Assembly: GCF_002414005.1 (NCBI RefSeq)
Contig: NZ_DHYG01000004.1
Coordinates: 1-17,433 of the forward strand
Direction: 5' to 3'
From: Psychrobacter sp. UBA5136
Lineage (GTDB): Bacteria > Pseudomonadota > Gammaproteobacteria > Pseudomonadales > Moraxellaceae
Length of the DNA stretch: 17,433 nt
The notes beneath the pieces were generated by a model. That model was not told the DNA's origin, searched no databases, and worked only from the letters and a program-made list of their open reading frames with translations. Positions 1 through 8,222 of this stretch are shown in pieces (position 1 is the first letter of the stretch; every line of letters begins with the position of its first letter). Both the position numbers and the translations under genes were made by a program.

Positions 1-57
1 ATGCTTTTGCGGGTTCCCAAATTTTAAGCTCTTTCTTAATTTTTTGTATTTTGTATT

Positions 58-97
58 TAAAAAAGCGCCTCAGAATATCTTTTGAGGCGCTTTTTTT
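58..97 (-). terminator. Bidirectional intrinsic terminator after mutY
   Basis: A perfect 12-bp inverted repeat (61-72 with 83-94, core GCGCCTCA / TGAGGCGC) encloses a 10-nt loop. It has an A-run on its left and a T-run (91-97) on its right, so it can stop transcription from either side. It lies about 30 bp past the mutY stop on the minus strand and probably also ends a plus- or minus-strand unit to the left of the window. Confidence 0.85.
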
Positions 98-124
98 ATG
101 AATTTCTTTGGTTGCAATCACTTA

Positions 125-1372
125 TTATTCTAAAATCTTAACCATTGCGCGCGGCAATCCAAGTGTGGCCTGCGCATCATTCGCATTTAACCAATTAAGA
201 TTAATCTCTGCTGCTTGCAAAGCCTGAGTTAAAGCAATCACCTGCTCATTAGTTAAAGTCAGTGATTGCGGCGTTAAATACCAATGAAAATGGGTCAGTG
301 AGTGTTTAATAGGCGCATCGTCTAATAACGTTTTACTGACTGCTTTTGCAACTAAATTATGCTTATCTAACCATTCATTGATAATCTGCTCAGCGGTGGT
401 GAATTCTGTTTCGTATAGTTTTTCATTACTAGCAACCTTTAGAGTTTTACTAGTAGTCATGTCTTGTGTCTTACCAACTTTACCGTTAATTTTCTCTACA
501 AACTGCAAGGGCAAACTCCACAAGCCGCCCCAAATGCCATTGTCAGGGCGCTGTAGCCACAGTATTTTGCCGTCCGTATCTTTAATTAATAGCGCATTGC
601 TAAACTTACTTGGTTTGGGCTGTTTTTTAGCTTTGACAGGATAATCGGTTGCGCGTCCCTCAGCGTGGGCAATACAATCCTCTTGCAGCGGACATAACAG
701 ACAAGTAGGTTTGCTACGGGTGCATAAGGTTGCGCCCATATCCATCATGGCTTGCGCAAATAATCCTGAATTTTTCCTAGGCGTTAGACGCTCCGCCAAC
801 GCCCACAGCTCTTTGGTGGTGGCAGACTTGGTAATATCACCATCAATCGCCGCCCAGCGTGTCAGAACGCGTTTGACATTGCCATCACAAATCACGCCAT
901 ATTTATGCAAGCCCATCGCCATAATCGCGCCAGCGGTCGACGGCCCAACGCCAGAAATCGCCTCCCAGCCTGCTAGCGTCTGCGGAAAGTCGCCAATTTC
1001 ATCGATCACCGCAACCAACTGCTTTGCGCCTTTATGCAAATTACGTGCCCGCGCATAGTAGCCAAGCCCTGCCCAATGCGCCGCCACGCTATCCCAATCT
1101 GCTGCGGCTAAATCTTGCACGGTAGGAAAGGATGCCATAAAGCGCGCAAAGTAGGGCAGTACAGTGGTCACTTGCGTTTGCTGGAGCATGACTTCGGATA
1201 ACCAAACAATATAAGGATTTGGCGTATCAGTTTGATGCTGTTGCCAAGGCAGGTCATGGCGACCATTAGTGTCAAACCAATCGAGAAGGCGCGGAGCGAA
1301 GGAGTTTAGGGAAGAGGTAGCGTGGTTAAAGGTAGTTTCAGAAGCGTTGGAATTGGCAGTTAGCTGGGTCAT
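125..1372 (-). CDS. mutY: A/G-specific adenine glycosylase MutY
   Basis: Base-excision repair enzyme that removes adenine mispaired with 8-oxoguanine in the cytoplasm. Numbered from the ATG at 1372 (415 aa), the glycosylase domain spans about residues 25-235. The catalytic glutamate is E60 in WLSEVMLQQTQV, the helix-hairpin-helix is ISGVGPSTAGAI (about 139-150), and the catalytic aspartate is D163 in ICDGNV. The 4Fe-4S cluster ligands are C217, C224, C227 and C233 with the family spacing C-x6-C-x2-C-x5-C. A NUDIX-like 8-oxoG recognition domain follows, including IKHSLTHFHW near 355-364. The protein is longer than E. coli MutY (350 aa) because of a Ser/Thr/Asn-rich N-terminal extension of about 23 residues and a Lys/Thr-rich insert near 292-325. 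The open frame extends two codons further to a TTG at 1378. ATG is preferred, though neither has a clear Shine-Dalgarno. A terminator follows directly. Confidence 0.97.
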   Translation of the reverse strand: MTQLTANSNASETTFNHATSSLNSFAPRLLDWFDTNGRHDLPWQQHQTDTPNPYIVWLSEVMLQQTQVTTVLPYFARFMASFPTVQDLAAADWDSVAAHWAGLGYYARARNLHKGAKQLVAVIDEIGDFPQTLAGWEAISGVGPSTAGAIMAMGLHKYGVICDGNVKRVLTRWAAIDGDITKSATTKELWALAERLTPRKNSGLFAQAMMDMGATLCTRSKPTCLLCPLQEDCIAHAEGRATDYPVKAKKQPKPSKFSNALLIKDTDGKILWLQRPDNGIWGGLWSLPLQFVEKINGKVGKTQDMTTSKTLKVASNEKLYETEFTTAEQIINEWLDKHNLVAKAVSKTLLDDAPIKHSLTHFHWYLTPQSLTLTNEQVIALTQALQAAEINLNWLNANDAQATLGLPRAMVKILE

Positions 1373-1410
1373 AGGCAATCATATCAAAATTGGTGGGCAA
1401 ATTAGCAAAC

Positions 1411-1436
1411 AAAAAGACGAGCAACCGAAATTGCTC
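1411..1436 (-). terminator. Weak intrinsic terminator downstream of the BLUF gene
   Basis: On the minus strand a 6-bp stem (GAGCAA / TTGCTC, 1419-1424 and 1431-1436) with a 6-nt TTTCGG loop is followed by GTCTTTTTG. It lies about 160 bp past the BLUF stop and about 45 bp before the mutY start, so it would separate the two genes. The stem is short and the T-run is offset, hence the moderate confidence. Confidence 0.45.
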
Positions 1437-1592
1437 ATTAGTATATAAGGCCTAGAAAATGCTAAATAAAGAGAGACGGTCTAATATGGTCACGTCTTAC
1501 TAAACCAGTGATGAGACCATTGGACTTTGGACTACAAAAGATTTTATAACCGTCTAATAGATAGGATTACTGCCCGATGTAAAAATACACTG

Positions 1593-2072
1593 CTATGCTT
1601 TTTCTTGGCGCTCTAGTAAGGCTTCAATAAACAATCTGATTTGCATGGCAGTCATTAAATAAGGGTTAAATTCGGCGTTTGGTGAAAATTTTAATATGTC
1701 TTCTTGACGCTGATTGCTAAGCGTTAAATACTGCATTGACCACTGACTCCAGCGTCGCTGTTCAATTTCGTGACATTCAACAATTCTTAAAGAAAAATGC
1801 CGCTCATCTTTAAGTAACTTTTGTAGCAAGGTATTAATGATGGGTCTTGAACCTTCAATAACTTGCAAAAAGTAATTTTCATTCATCACCAATGCACCAG
1901 TAATGCCATTATGCTCATTATTGCGCCGTGATTGCTCGAGGATTCTGGCCACTTCGATATTGGCATTATTAGGATTATAGGCGCTAATATACGTTAAGCG
2001 CACCAGAATCTGGGCGTCATTTTGCATAGGTAAGTTGTTGCTGTCTGGAAGCTTATCCAGTGCCGATTTCAT
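1593..2072 (-). CDS. Short stand-alone BLUF-domain blue-light photoreceptor (BlsA/PixD type)
   Basis: A 159-aa protein made of one FAD-binding BLUF domain (about residues 21-118) plus a short C-terminal helical region (about 120-159). It has no output enzyme domain. Residues matching those that form the flavin hydrogen-bond network in AppA are visible: Y28 (LTYIS), N52 (SRRNN), Q70 (FLQVIEG), W111 and M113 (QWSMQY). All residues needed for the photocycle therefore appear present. In the family, short BLUF proteins act by light-dependent protein-protein contact. BlsA of Acinetobacter baumannii (similar size) controls motility, biofilm and iron-uptake genes. The ATG at 2072 is preceded by GGAG with 7-nt spacing, which supports this start and makes the first 20 residues a real extension before the domain. 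It is a monocistronic minus-strand gene between ylqF and mutY. The partner is unknown. Confidence 0.93.
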   Translation of the reverse strand: MKSALDKLPDSNNLPMQNDAQILVRLTYISAYNPNNANIEVARILEQSRRNNEHNGITGALVMNENYFLQVIEGSRPIINTLLQKLLKDERHFSLRIVECHEIEQRRWSQWSMQYLTLSNQRQEDILKFSPNAEFNPYLMTAMQIRLFIEALLERQEKA

Positions 2073-2198
2073 GAGGTACTCCAGTTAATAATGTACTTTC
2101 TCACTTTAAATAAAAGCGTCATATGAAACAAGTAGGTTAAATGAGTAATCTTGTAGGTAGACTAATATAAAACCTATCGGAATTTGTAACCGCCAAAC

Positions 2199-3155
2199 CT
2201 ACTTCCGATTCTTCCGCGTTTTTAATCGGCGCAAGCGTTTTTCTTCCTCGCGGGCTTTTTTCTTTTCTTCAGCCGCAATGCGCTGCTCAGCGACGACGAC
2301 TTCTTCAGCTTCTATCATTTCTGGCGTCTCAAGGGTAATACGCCCAAGCTTGCCACTACGCAGCTCGTTAATTAAAATCTCAGACATACGGTAAGTATCG
2401 ACTTGATTGCCCGCGCGCACGCAGCCGCGATTGCGACCTGCCATTTCAAAAAATTCCCAGTCGGTCTTGGGTAGCTCGTCAATTTTATAGCGATTTTTTA
2501 GCAGCTCAGGATAAGCGCTTAGCAAATACTCAGCGGTATAACTGGCGACATCGGCGAAGTCAAACGCCGTATCACGAATACCGCCCGTCGCAGCCAAACG
2601 ATAACCAGAATTTTCATTTTCAACCTTTGGCCACAGCATACCAGGGGTATCATAAAGCATGATGTCATCGTCGAGCTTAATCAGCTGCTGCGACTTGGTC
2701 ACTGCAGGCTCATCGCCAGTTTTTGCCACCGCGCGCCCAGCTAAAGTATTAATTAAAGTAGATTTGCCAACGTTTGGAATACCCATAATCATGGCTTTGA
2801 TTTGGCGACCGGTACCAACTTTATTGGGCACCATCTTTTTACACAGCGCGATGATATGTTTGACATCATCGGCTTTATTATTGTCGCAAGCGATGGCTTT
2901 GACGCCGTCTTGTTGCTCAAGATACTCCATCCAGGCTTGGGTCAGTTCAGGGTCAGCAAGGTCGGCTTTATTTAAGATTTTGATGACTGGTTTTTCGCCG
3001 CGAAGTGCCGCGACCATGGGGTTTTCGCTACTATAAGGGATACGCGCGTCAATCACTTCGATGACGACGTCCATCTGTGGCATGATCTCTTTGATTTCAT
3101 TGCGGGCTTTGTTCATATGCCCCGGGAACCACTGAATATTTGCTCTCTTATCCAT
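2199..3155 (-). CDS. ylqF: Ribosome biogenesis GTPase YlqF/RbgA (circularly permuted GTPase)
   Basis: Cytoplasmic GTPase of the YlqF/YawG family, which in Bacillus is needed for a late step of 50S subunit assembly. The permuted motif order is clear in the 318 aa: G4 NKAD (62-65), G5-like IACDN (88-92), G1/P-loop GIPNVGKST (125-133), G2 with T153 (PAVT) and G3 DTPG (169-172). The N-terminal WFPGHM motif contains H13, which corresponds to the catalytic histidine of RbgA. The C-terminal RNA-binding region runs to about 275. Beyond it is a highly charged Glu/Lys/Arg tail (281-318) that looks helical or coiled. The ATG at 3155 is the only good start before WFPGHM. An AGG lies rather far upstream (about 12 nt). 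It stands alone, with 168 bp to the next gene upstream and 126 bp to the BLUF gene downstream. Confidence 0.96.
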   Translation of the reverse strand: MDKRANIQWFPGHMNKARNEIKEIMPQMDVVIEVIDARIPYSSENPMVAALRGEKPVIKILNKADLADPELTQAWMEYLEQQDGVKAIACDNNKADDVKHIIALCKKMVPNKVGTGRQIKAMIMGIPNVGKSTLINTLAGRAVAKTGDEPAVTKSQQLIKLDDDIMLYDTPGMLWPKVENENSGYRLAATGGIRDTAFDFADVASYTAEYLLSAYPELLKNRYKIDELPKTDWEFFEMAGRNRGCVRAGNQVDTYRMSEILINELRSGKLGRITLETPEMIEAEEVVVAEQRIAAEEKKKAREEEKRLRRLKTRKNRK

Positions 3156-3323
3156 CTGTTTTTACAACCTTTTATAAAAAATGCTAAAAGTAAGACCAGC
3201 AGCGTCTACTTTTTAATGGCGTCCAGTTTACTACACAACCAGCGTCATCACCCAACGTTATCAAGTCGTCACGTTAACATTTCATGTAATGCTCAGGGCA
3301 GACTATCATTCAAATTCGTCTGC

Positions 3324-6317
3324 TCAATCCTGACGCGCTGGCGGCAGCGGTGCCAAATAACCGATCACCAATATTAAGCTACCTGCGCCAAGGAAGGAAA
3401 TCACCCGCCAAATCGCCTCGGTCTGTGATAAATCGACCAAGACCAGTTTTAGCACCACAACGCCCAATAGACCAATGCCCATAAACCATAGCGTGTGCTG
3501 TCCATGACGGCTAGCGATAATAGTGGCGACCAAAGCAATAAGCGTCCATAAAATGGTCAATCCCGTCTGTACTTGCTCGCTACTCCAAGCGCCTCCTGTC
3601 ATGTCGTATAAATCGCCAGTCCATAACGGTGTGCCAATAAAAGCATGCAGCGTTCTGACCAACATGCTAGAGCCTATCCAAAGACCAATCAGCGCTAAGA
3701 CAATGAGTAGCATATCGTTTTTAGGAATGGCGGTTAATAGGTTTTTCGATTGCCTGCCAAATGGCTGACGAAATAAATATACGCCTAAGCTGTAAAAAAC
3801 CACCAGCCACAACGTCACATCATATAAATTAAATAATGGAAAGTAGGGCAAGCCCCAAATCACACCATCATACGTAAAGTTGGTAAAAATCGCCCAGCCT
3901 AAGGTGATTGGGACAAATATTTTGGCGCTGTCTAATAATGCCTGATGCCAATCAAACCAAGAAGGCGCAAGTAGTGAGGCTGCTGCTTTCGATTGCGTAT
4001 GTGATTGCGTGTTTGATTGCTCCTCACTGTATTGAGGCACGGCATGACGCTGTGTCCACCATAAGCCCGCTAGCATAAAGGCAACCGGCACTAAGATAGT
4101 CATCACGGCGTCCGAATCGGGCACTTGGTAATGAACCAGCTCTGCTAAAACGATAACGCCCGTGCCAAGCCAGCTTGCGCTATCAAAGCGTTTTAACTCA
4201 GCCTTTTTATGCCATGTTTTTAACCATAATTGCCCGGCCACTAACCAACCTATCAGTAAGGTGATAAATATTGGCCAATGAAACGTCGTCCATTGGTAGT
4301 CAAATTCATACTTTTGTGGCAATTGAAAGATCAGCATGGCATAAAATAACAACAGCAAACCATGACTAAACTGCCTAATCTCGCGCCACGCTTCATAGTG
4401 ATTAATTGCCTGATAAACAATAAGGCTGGTTAACATCGCCAATCCTAGCAGCGCCGTCGTTGCTAAACGCCAGCTTGCAAACCATTGACCAAAGTCGATG
4501 ACCAATACATACAGCAGCCAGCCCATGGCGGTGAGGGTCAGCAAACGTATCAGGGCGGGACGTTGCCAAGTCAGTGTAAACGCCATGCTTTGGCTATTGA
4601 TACTGTTAAGCCACTGCTGAGCGGCGGTTTCGCTAAGACCTAAAGCTTTAGGATGTTCTGTCAGTATAGGATTGGCGTTAAGTTGGTGATTCGCGTCATC
4701 AATAGGCGAATTGCTGGCACGTAAGATAAACATCATGGCTAGGTAGCTGATAGCCGAAATTGTTAAAGCCAAGGTTGGATAATCTTGGTGGGCAAATGCC
4801 ACGTTTATCATTAGCATCACGATACTGAGCAGCTGCAATAACAACCCAAACAATACCGACCACGCGCGTAGTGAGCGGCGGCCAAACCATACCAAGGCCA
4901 GCCCTTGTACCGACCAGCCAAAGGCGATCCATTCGGTATCGAGTGCCAGTGGAATCACCAAGGCTAAAAAGCCAAACCCTAGCGCCAGCATGCCTTCAGT
5001 AATTAAGGCATAACGCTGACTGCGCTGAATAAATAGCCAACCAAGACCTAGATAAACTGCTGCTAAAATGGCACTGGTGAAGGTCAACCCATTAGGAATA
5101 GCGTCTAACAGCGCCGCAAATAAACCAAAGGCCAGTATCGGCACGGAAAACAGCAAGCCGGTATTAATAGGGAATATATAGCTGTTGTTTCCCCAGTGAA
5201 TTTTATTTACATCGTTTGGATGTTCTACAGTATCTGTATGAGCAAAATCTGCGTCATTAAGCGTGTTATAAGCGATGATTTGCTGCGCGTAGCGAATGAC
5301 GACAAACAAATATAACATGACGTGCAGCGCAACCAGCAAGACCAATGACCAACGCTGCGCTTCAATAACAGCGCTTACATTTTCCGCTGCGCCCCAATAA
5401 TATGCCAGCCCAAAGGTGACCATCACGCCGAGTAGATTAAGCATTTTCCAAGTGCGGTAGTGGGCGATGACCGCAATCGTGACGTTCAATAATAGATAGT
5501 AGCTAAACAAGGTCACTAAATTACCAATATCACTACTGGTCAATATCGGCGCAAAAAATCCACCAGACAGTGCCAACAATGCTAAAGGAAACGCGTTTTG
5601 GCGTACGGCGAGCGCAATGGTAATGGCTGACAATATGCCAAGTCCCATAAAGCTCGGCGCACTAGCCAGCACTTGATAGGCGCTATAAGCAAAAAAGGTC
5701 GTTAAATAAGCAATTGCTAAGCCTGCGCCTTGCAAGGTGATGCCATAAGCAAAACGGTTTTTGGCCAATTTTAAGCCTAGCGCCGCGAGCGCTAAGCCAA
5801 TGATACCAATGCCAAGCAGCTTTACGGTAAGCGGGATTTCGATATAGTCGCTTAATAAGCGCAGTAATAACACCACACCGACGAGCAATACCAATACCCC
5901 AACACGCACGACCAAATTGCCACCAAAAAACCAGTTTTTAATAGAGTGCAGCAGTGAGGTCACAATAGGCAATGAGCGCTCGTCTGGCTCTATTACTGAG
6001 GTAGGTTTTTGCAGTTTTGGCAATTCTGTTTGCTTGGGCAGCTTAGGAGGATTTGATGCTAATGGCAGATTTTCTACAGGTTCGAGAGGGGAGTCATCAA
6101 TAGATTCAGAAATCACTACAGCAGATGTAGGACTTTCTGCTGCTGCGCTTACGCTGTTTTTATACCGCTCAAGGTCAGCTTGTAGCTTTGCCATATCACG
6201 GCGCAATTGTCCGACTTGCTGGTTTATCTTGGCGTACAATATGACCACCACGATTAATAAAGCAATAAAAGCCAACCAGCCCAGCTGATTTATCAATAGA
6301 TATAACATCCTCGTCAC
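3324..6317 (-). CDS. DUF2339 family large polytopic membrane protein
   Basis: A 997-aa inner-membrane protein of unknown function, recognised as DUF2339 by its layout and by a run of more than twenty hydrophobic segments. From the N terminus: one membrane segment (about 5-29), a short heptad-like region (about 31-53, QVGQLRRDMAKLQADLERYK), and a flexible Pro/Ser/Glu-rich linker (about 58-118). The first helix of the multi-span part then has the family-like glycine-rich segment RVGVLVLLVGVVLLLRL (138-154), and the spans continue to the C terminus. A hydrophilic loop carries a short QSNTQSHTQSK repeat. There are no catalytic motifs I can name. The frame opens with GTG at 6317 and has an ATG three codons later (6308). 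Neither has an ideal ribosome binding site, so the first three residues are uncertain. No terminator is visible between it and ylqF, though a 6-bp inverted repeat without a T-run follows the stop. Confidence 0.88.
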   Translation of the reverse strand: MTRMLYLLINQLGWLAFIALLIVVVILYAKINQQVGQLRRDMAKLQADLERYKNSVSAAAESPTSAVVISESIDDSPLEPVENLPLASNPPKLPKQTELPKLQKPTSVIEPDERSLPIVTSLLHSIKNWFFGGNLVVRVGVLVLLVGVVLLLRLLSDYIEIPLTVKLLGIGIIGLALAALGLKLAKNRFAYGITLQGAGLAIAYLTTFFAYSAYQVLASAPSFMGLGILSAITIALAVRQNAFPLALLALSGGFFAPILTSSDIGNLVTLFSYYLLLNVTIAVIAHYRTWKMLNLLGVMVTFGLAYYWGAAENVSAVIEAQRWSLVLLVALHVMLYLFVVIRYAQQIIAYNTLNDADFAHTDTVEHPNDVNKIHWGNNSYIFPINTGLLFSVPILAFGLFAALLDAIPNGLTFTSAILAAVYLGLGWLFIQRSQRYALITEGMLALGFGFLALVIPLALDTEWIAFGWSVQGLALVWFGRRSLRAWSVLFGLLLQLLSIVMLMINVAFAHQDYPTLALTISAISYLAMMFILRASNSPIDDANHQLNANPILTEHPKALGLSETAAQQWLNSINSQSMAFTLTWQRPALIRLLTLTAMGWLLYVLVIDFGQWFASWRLATTALLGLAMLTSLIVYQAINHYEAWREIRQFSHGLLLLFYAMLIFQLPQKYEFDYQWTTFHWPIFITLLIGWLVAGQLWLKTWHKKAELKRFDSASWLGTGVIVLAELVHYQVPDSDAVMTILVPVAFMLAGLWWTQRHAVPQYSEEQSNTQSHTQSKAAASLLAPSWFDWHQALLDSAKIFVPITLGWAIFTNFTYDGVIWGLPYFPLFNLYDVTLWLVVFYSLGVYLFRQPFGRQSKNLLTAIPKNDMLLIVLALIGLWIGSSMLVRTLHAFIGTPLWTGDLYDMTGGAWSSEQVQTGLTILWTLIALVATIIASRHGQHTLWFMGIGLLGVVVLKLVLVDLSQTEAIWRVISFLGAGSLILVIGYLAPLPPARQD

Positions 6318-6401
6318 TCAATCCCGCTGATAATAAAGTGATAATGACGTTATTTGCTCATAAGCACAAGATTAGACATTGTAGTTATTGTATATGACGG
6401 C

Positions 6402-6442
6402 AAAAATAAGGGTCGCTCTCTTATAAAGCCACCCTTATTTTT
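6402..6442 (-). terminator. Intrinsic terminator of the dienelactone hydrolase gene
   Basis: A perfect 12-bp inverted repeat, AAAAATAAGGGT (6402-6413) and its complement (6431-6442), is extended past a C-C mismatch by GCT/AGC. Read on the minus strand it ends in a T5 run. It lies about 85 bp past the hydrolase stop and about 85 bp before the DUF2339 start, so it insulates the latter. The flanking A- and T-runs make it symmetrical. Confidence 0.75.
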
Positions 6443-6526
6443 TATCTTATCTTTTTTATTAACACTCATCATAAAGTATTTATAATAACGAGCGTTTATA
6501 CCATCTGATTTATAGCAATTTTAAAA

Positions 6527-7267
6527 TTATTGACCAAGATTGGTTTTCATAAATTCAAGCATGTTTTCCCAGCTTTGTTTGGCAGCGCTTTCGTTGTAGC
6601 CAAGGTCAACATCATTTTTGGCAGCGCGCTCATCGGCGTGCGGATTACTAAAGCCATGCTTAGCATCATCATACACATCAATCGTGTAGTCAACATCAGC
6701 AGCATCGAGCTCTGATTTTAGTTCTTCCACTGCATCCATTGATACCATTGAATCATCGCGACCATGCGCGACCAATACTTTGGCAGTAAAGTTTTTGTCC
6801 GCTGGCTGTTTGGCCGATAGATTGCCGTGGAAAGTGGCGACCGCTTTTAAGGGCATGCCTTCGCGTGCCATATCAAGGACGACTTTACCGCCAAAGCAAT
6901 AGCCAATTGCCCCCAAATTGTTACCGTCAACCGCCAATTGATCACTAAAATCATTCAATATCAAGCGGCAGCGCTCCATTAACATATCTTGGTCAGCAAG
7001 CACTTGCTCCATCCACATGTTTGCCATCGCCGCATCGGTGGTCAATTTGCCGTCGCCGTAAACGTCCATTGCTACCGCCGCATAGCCCGCTTTGGCTAAG
7101 CGCTCAACGACAGATTTTGGATAATCAACCACGCCCCACCATTCTGGTGCAACCAAAATACCCGCTACCGGATTGTCTTCTGAGGCAGATTCGGGCAGTG
7201 CAACATAGCTTATAAGCTCGACGTTGTTTTCGGTGGTGCTGATTAATTCAAAGGTCTTAATTAACAT
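6527..7267 (-). CDS. Dienelactone hydrolase family alpha/beta hydrolase
   Basis: A 246-aa cytoplasmic alpha/beta hydrolase. The nucleophile is a cysteine, C124 in GYCFGG, as in true dienelactone hydrolases (carboxymethylenebutenolidase), not serine. The other triad members are D172 (HGRDDSMV) and H204 (AKHGFSN). E42 in the PEWWG motif matches the active-site glutamate that gates the cysteine in the family. The fold is complete and the length is typical. The physiological substrate cannot be read from the sequence, since many members act on esters and lactones outside chlorocatechol breakdown and no catechol-pathway genes lie nearby. AAGGA seven bases before the ATG supports the start. Upstream lies the 15-bp repeat array in a divergent intergenic region. 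A terminator follows. Confidence 0.93.
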   Translation of the reverse strand: MLIKTFELISTTENNVELISYVALPESASEDNPVAGILVAPEWWGVVDYPKSVVERLAKAGYAAVAMDVYGDGKLTTDAAMANMWMEQVLADQDMLMERCRLILNDFSDQLAVDGNNLGAIGYCFGGKVVLDMAREGMPLKAVATFHGNLSAKQPADKNFTAKVLVAHGRDDSMVSMDAVEELKSELDAADVDYTIDVYDDAKHGFSNPHADERAAKNDVDLGYNESAAKQSWENMLEFMKTNLGQ

Positions 7268-7309
7268 ATTATTGTCCTTTTTTCTGTTGTGAAGGTTATT
7301 TTTTAAATG

Positions 7310-7384
7310 GCTACTTTATAAATACCTACTTTATAAATGTTTATTTTATAAGTAACTGTTTTATAAATAATTGCTTTATAAGTA
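7310..7384. repeat. Tandem array of five 15-bp AT-rich repeats
   Basis: TTTATAA occurs at 7315, 7330, 7345, 7360 and 7375, an exact 15-bp period. The five units share the pattern NNTNNTTTATAARTA with variation mainly in the first five bases. The array fills the middle of the gap between the divergent hydrolase and YcgN-like genes. Each unit contains a palindromic TTATAA and a -10-like TATAAA/TATAAG. It could be a set of protein-binding sites, an AT-rich promoter activator, or a neutral minisatellite. Confidence 0.85.
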
Positions 7385-7430
7385 TTAATTATCCATATTT
7401 TTGCTCAATCCTTTATTTACCCTTCCTACC

Positions 7431-7463
7431 TTAACGCCCAAGTTCGCCAAAAACAGCTATAAT
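7431..7463 (+). promoter_or_regulatory. Candidate promoter of the YcgN-like gene
   Basis: A perfect -10 hexamer TATAAT lies at 7458-7463, 37 bp before the start codon. No good -35 stands at the expected distance; TTAACG at 7431 is spaced too far (21 bp). If active it would depend on an activator or on the AT-rich array upstream. Confidence 0.4.
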
Positions 7464-7500
7464 ACTGTAACGCTCTTTATCAAAATGCTACGGCGACTTT

Positions 7501-8118
7501 ATGACACTCAATTTGCTAAATCAATCTGAACCCAACTTAGCATCCGCTGCAGATTCCAAAACAAAAGCGGCTGCAGACTCAGCTGCGCAATCAACGGTGA
7601 GCTTATTTCCTAAAAATCAAGATCAAGCCAATGAAACGCTACGTCCACAGTTCTGGTCGCGCTTTACGCTGGCAGAATTAAACCACAGCGAATGGGAAGC
7701 ACTATGCGATGGCTGCGGTAGCTGTTGCCTTATCAAATACATGGACGATGATAATGCGGATGACAGCAGCAATGAAGCAGAAATGGTCGAGTATACCGAT
7801 GTCACGTGTCAGCTGATGGACTGTGCGACGGGTTATTGCCGGCATTACGCCACGCGCCAAGAGCATGTGCCAGACTGTATTCAATTGACTATGGAAAATC
7901 TGCCGCAAATGATGTGGTTGCCGTCGCACTGTGCGTATAAGCGCTTATATAAAGGACAGGATTTGCCAAGTTGGCATTTATTATTGACCGACGATGCGGC
8001 CGTCACGCAGCATCAAATGCGCGCCGCCAATGTCGGCGTAGCAGGGCGCTGTATTTCTGAAGTTGGCATGACTGATGAAGAGATGGAGATGCGCGTGGTA
8101 ACGTGGGTCAAGCCTTAA
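7501..8118 (+). CDS. ycgN: YcgN-like cysteine-cluster protein (UPF0260/CxxCxxCC family)
   Basis: A 205-aa soluble protein. The core (about 50-205) follows the E. coli YcgN pattern: FW..FTLAEL...EWE.LCDGCGSCCL near the start, then PDCIQLT.ENLP, WLP..CAY and DLPSWH.LL. The cysteine cluster C69, C72, C75, C76 gives the CxxCxxCC motif. Further cysteines at 103, 108, 113, 126 and 144 are suited to metal binding, and C184 is additional. The biochemical role of the family is unknown. Residues 1-47 form an Ala/Ser/Gln-rich extension of low complexity that the compact E. coli protein lacks. The only in-frame alternative close to the core is a GTG at codon 33 without a Shine-Dalgarno, so the long form is kept. 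It is the first gene right of the divergent region and converges on the DUF4105 gene with about 100 bp between the stops. Confidence 0.9.
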   Translation: MTLNLLNQSEPNLASAADSKTKAAADSAAQSTVSLFPKNQDQANETLRPQFWSRFTLAELNHSEWEALCDGCGSCCLIKYMDDDNADDSSNEAEMVEYTDVTCQLMDCATGYCRHYATRQEHVPDCIQLTMENLPQMMWLPSHCAYKRLYKGQDLPSWHLLLTDDAAVTQHQMRAANVGVAGRCISEVGMTDEEMEMRVVTWVKP

Positions 8119-8222
8119 ACTGGTTTTTCTGCAAAGGCTTTAGGTTTTAGGCTGGATTTACACTTTGATAAATAATGCTATGTAATTTAGCAGCCGTATC
8201 CTCTTTTTTTTGAAATCCTCAG

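Noticed and set aside
1..57. Possible gene end or start at the left edge
   Set aside because: The AT-rich segment has no open frame or motif that can be tied to a gene outside the window.
2130..2204. 9-bp inverted repeat AAGTAGGTT / AACCTACTT between the BLUF and ylqF genes
   Set aside because: The loop is 57 nt, one arm overlaps the ylqF stop and there is no T-run, so it is not a terminator and is likely chance.
3298..3323. GCAGAC / GTCTGC inverted repeat directly after the DUF2339 stop
   Set aside because: The stem is only 6 bp with a 14-nt loop and no T-run on the minus strand. It cannot be called an intrinsic terminator.
3156..3323. Promoter for ylqF
   Set aside because: Several AT-rich hexamers exist, but none has a -35/-10 pair good enough to choose.
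6527..7267. Hydrolase as part of a catechol or chlorocatechol degradation cluster
   Set aside because: No dioxygenase, cycloisomerase or regulator genes lie nearby. Family membership alone does not show that pathway.
8119..8222. Possible terminator between the convergent YcgN-like and DUF4105 genes
   Set aside because: Only a weak TGCTA/TAGCA pairing is present, with a T-run more than 10 nt away.
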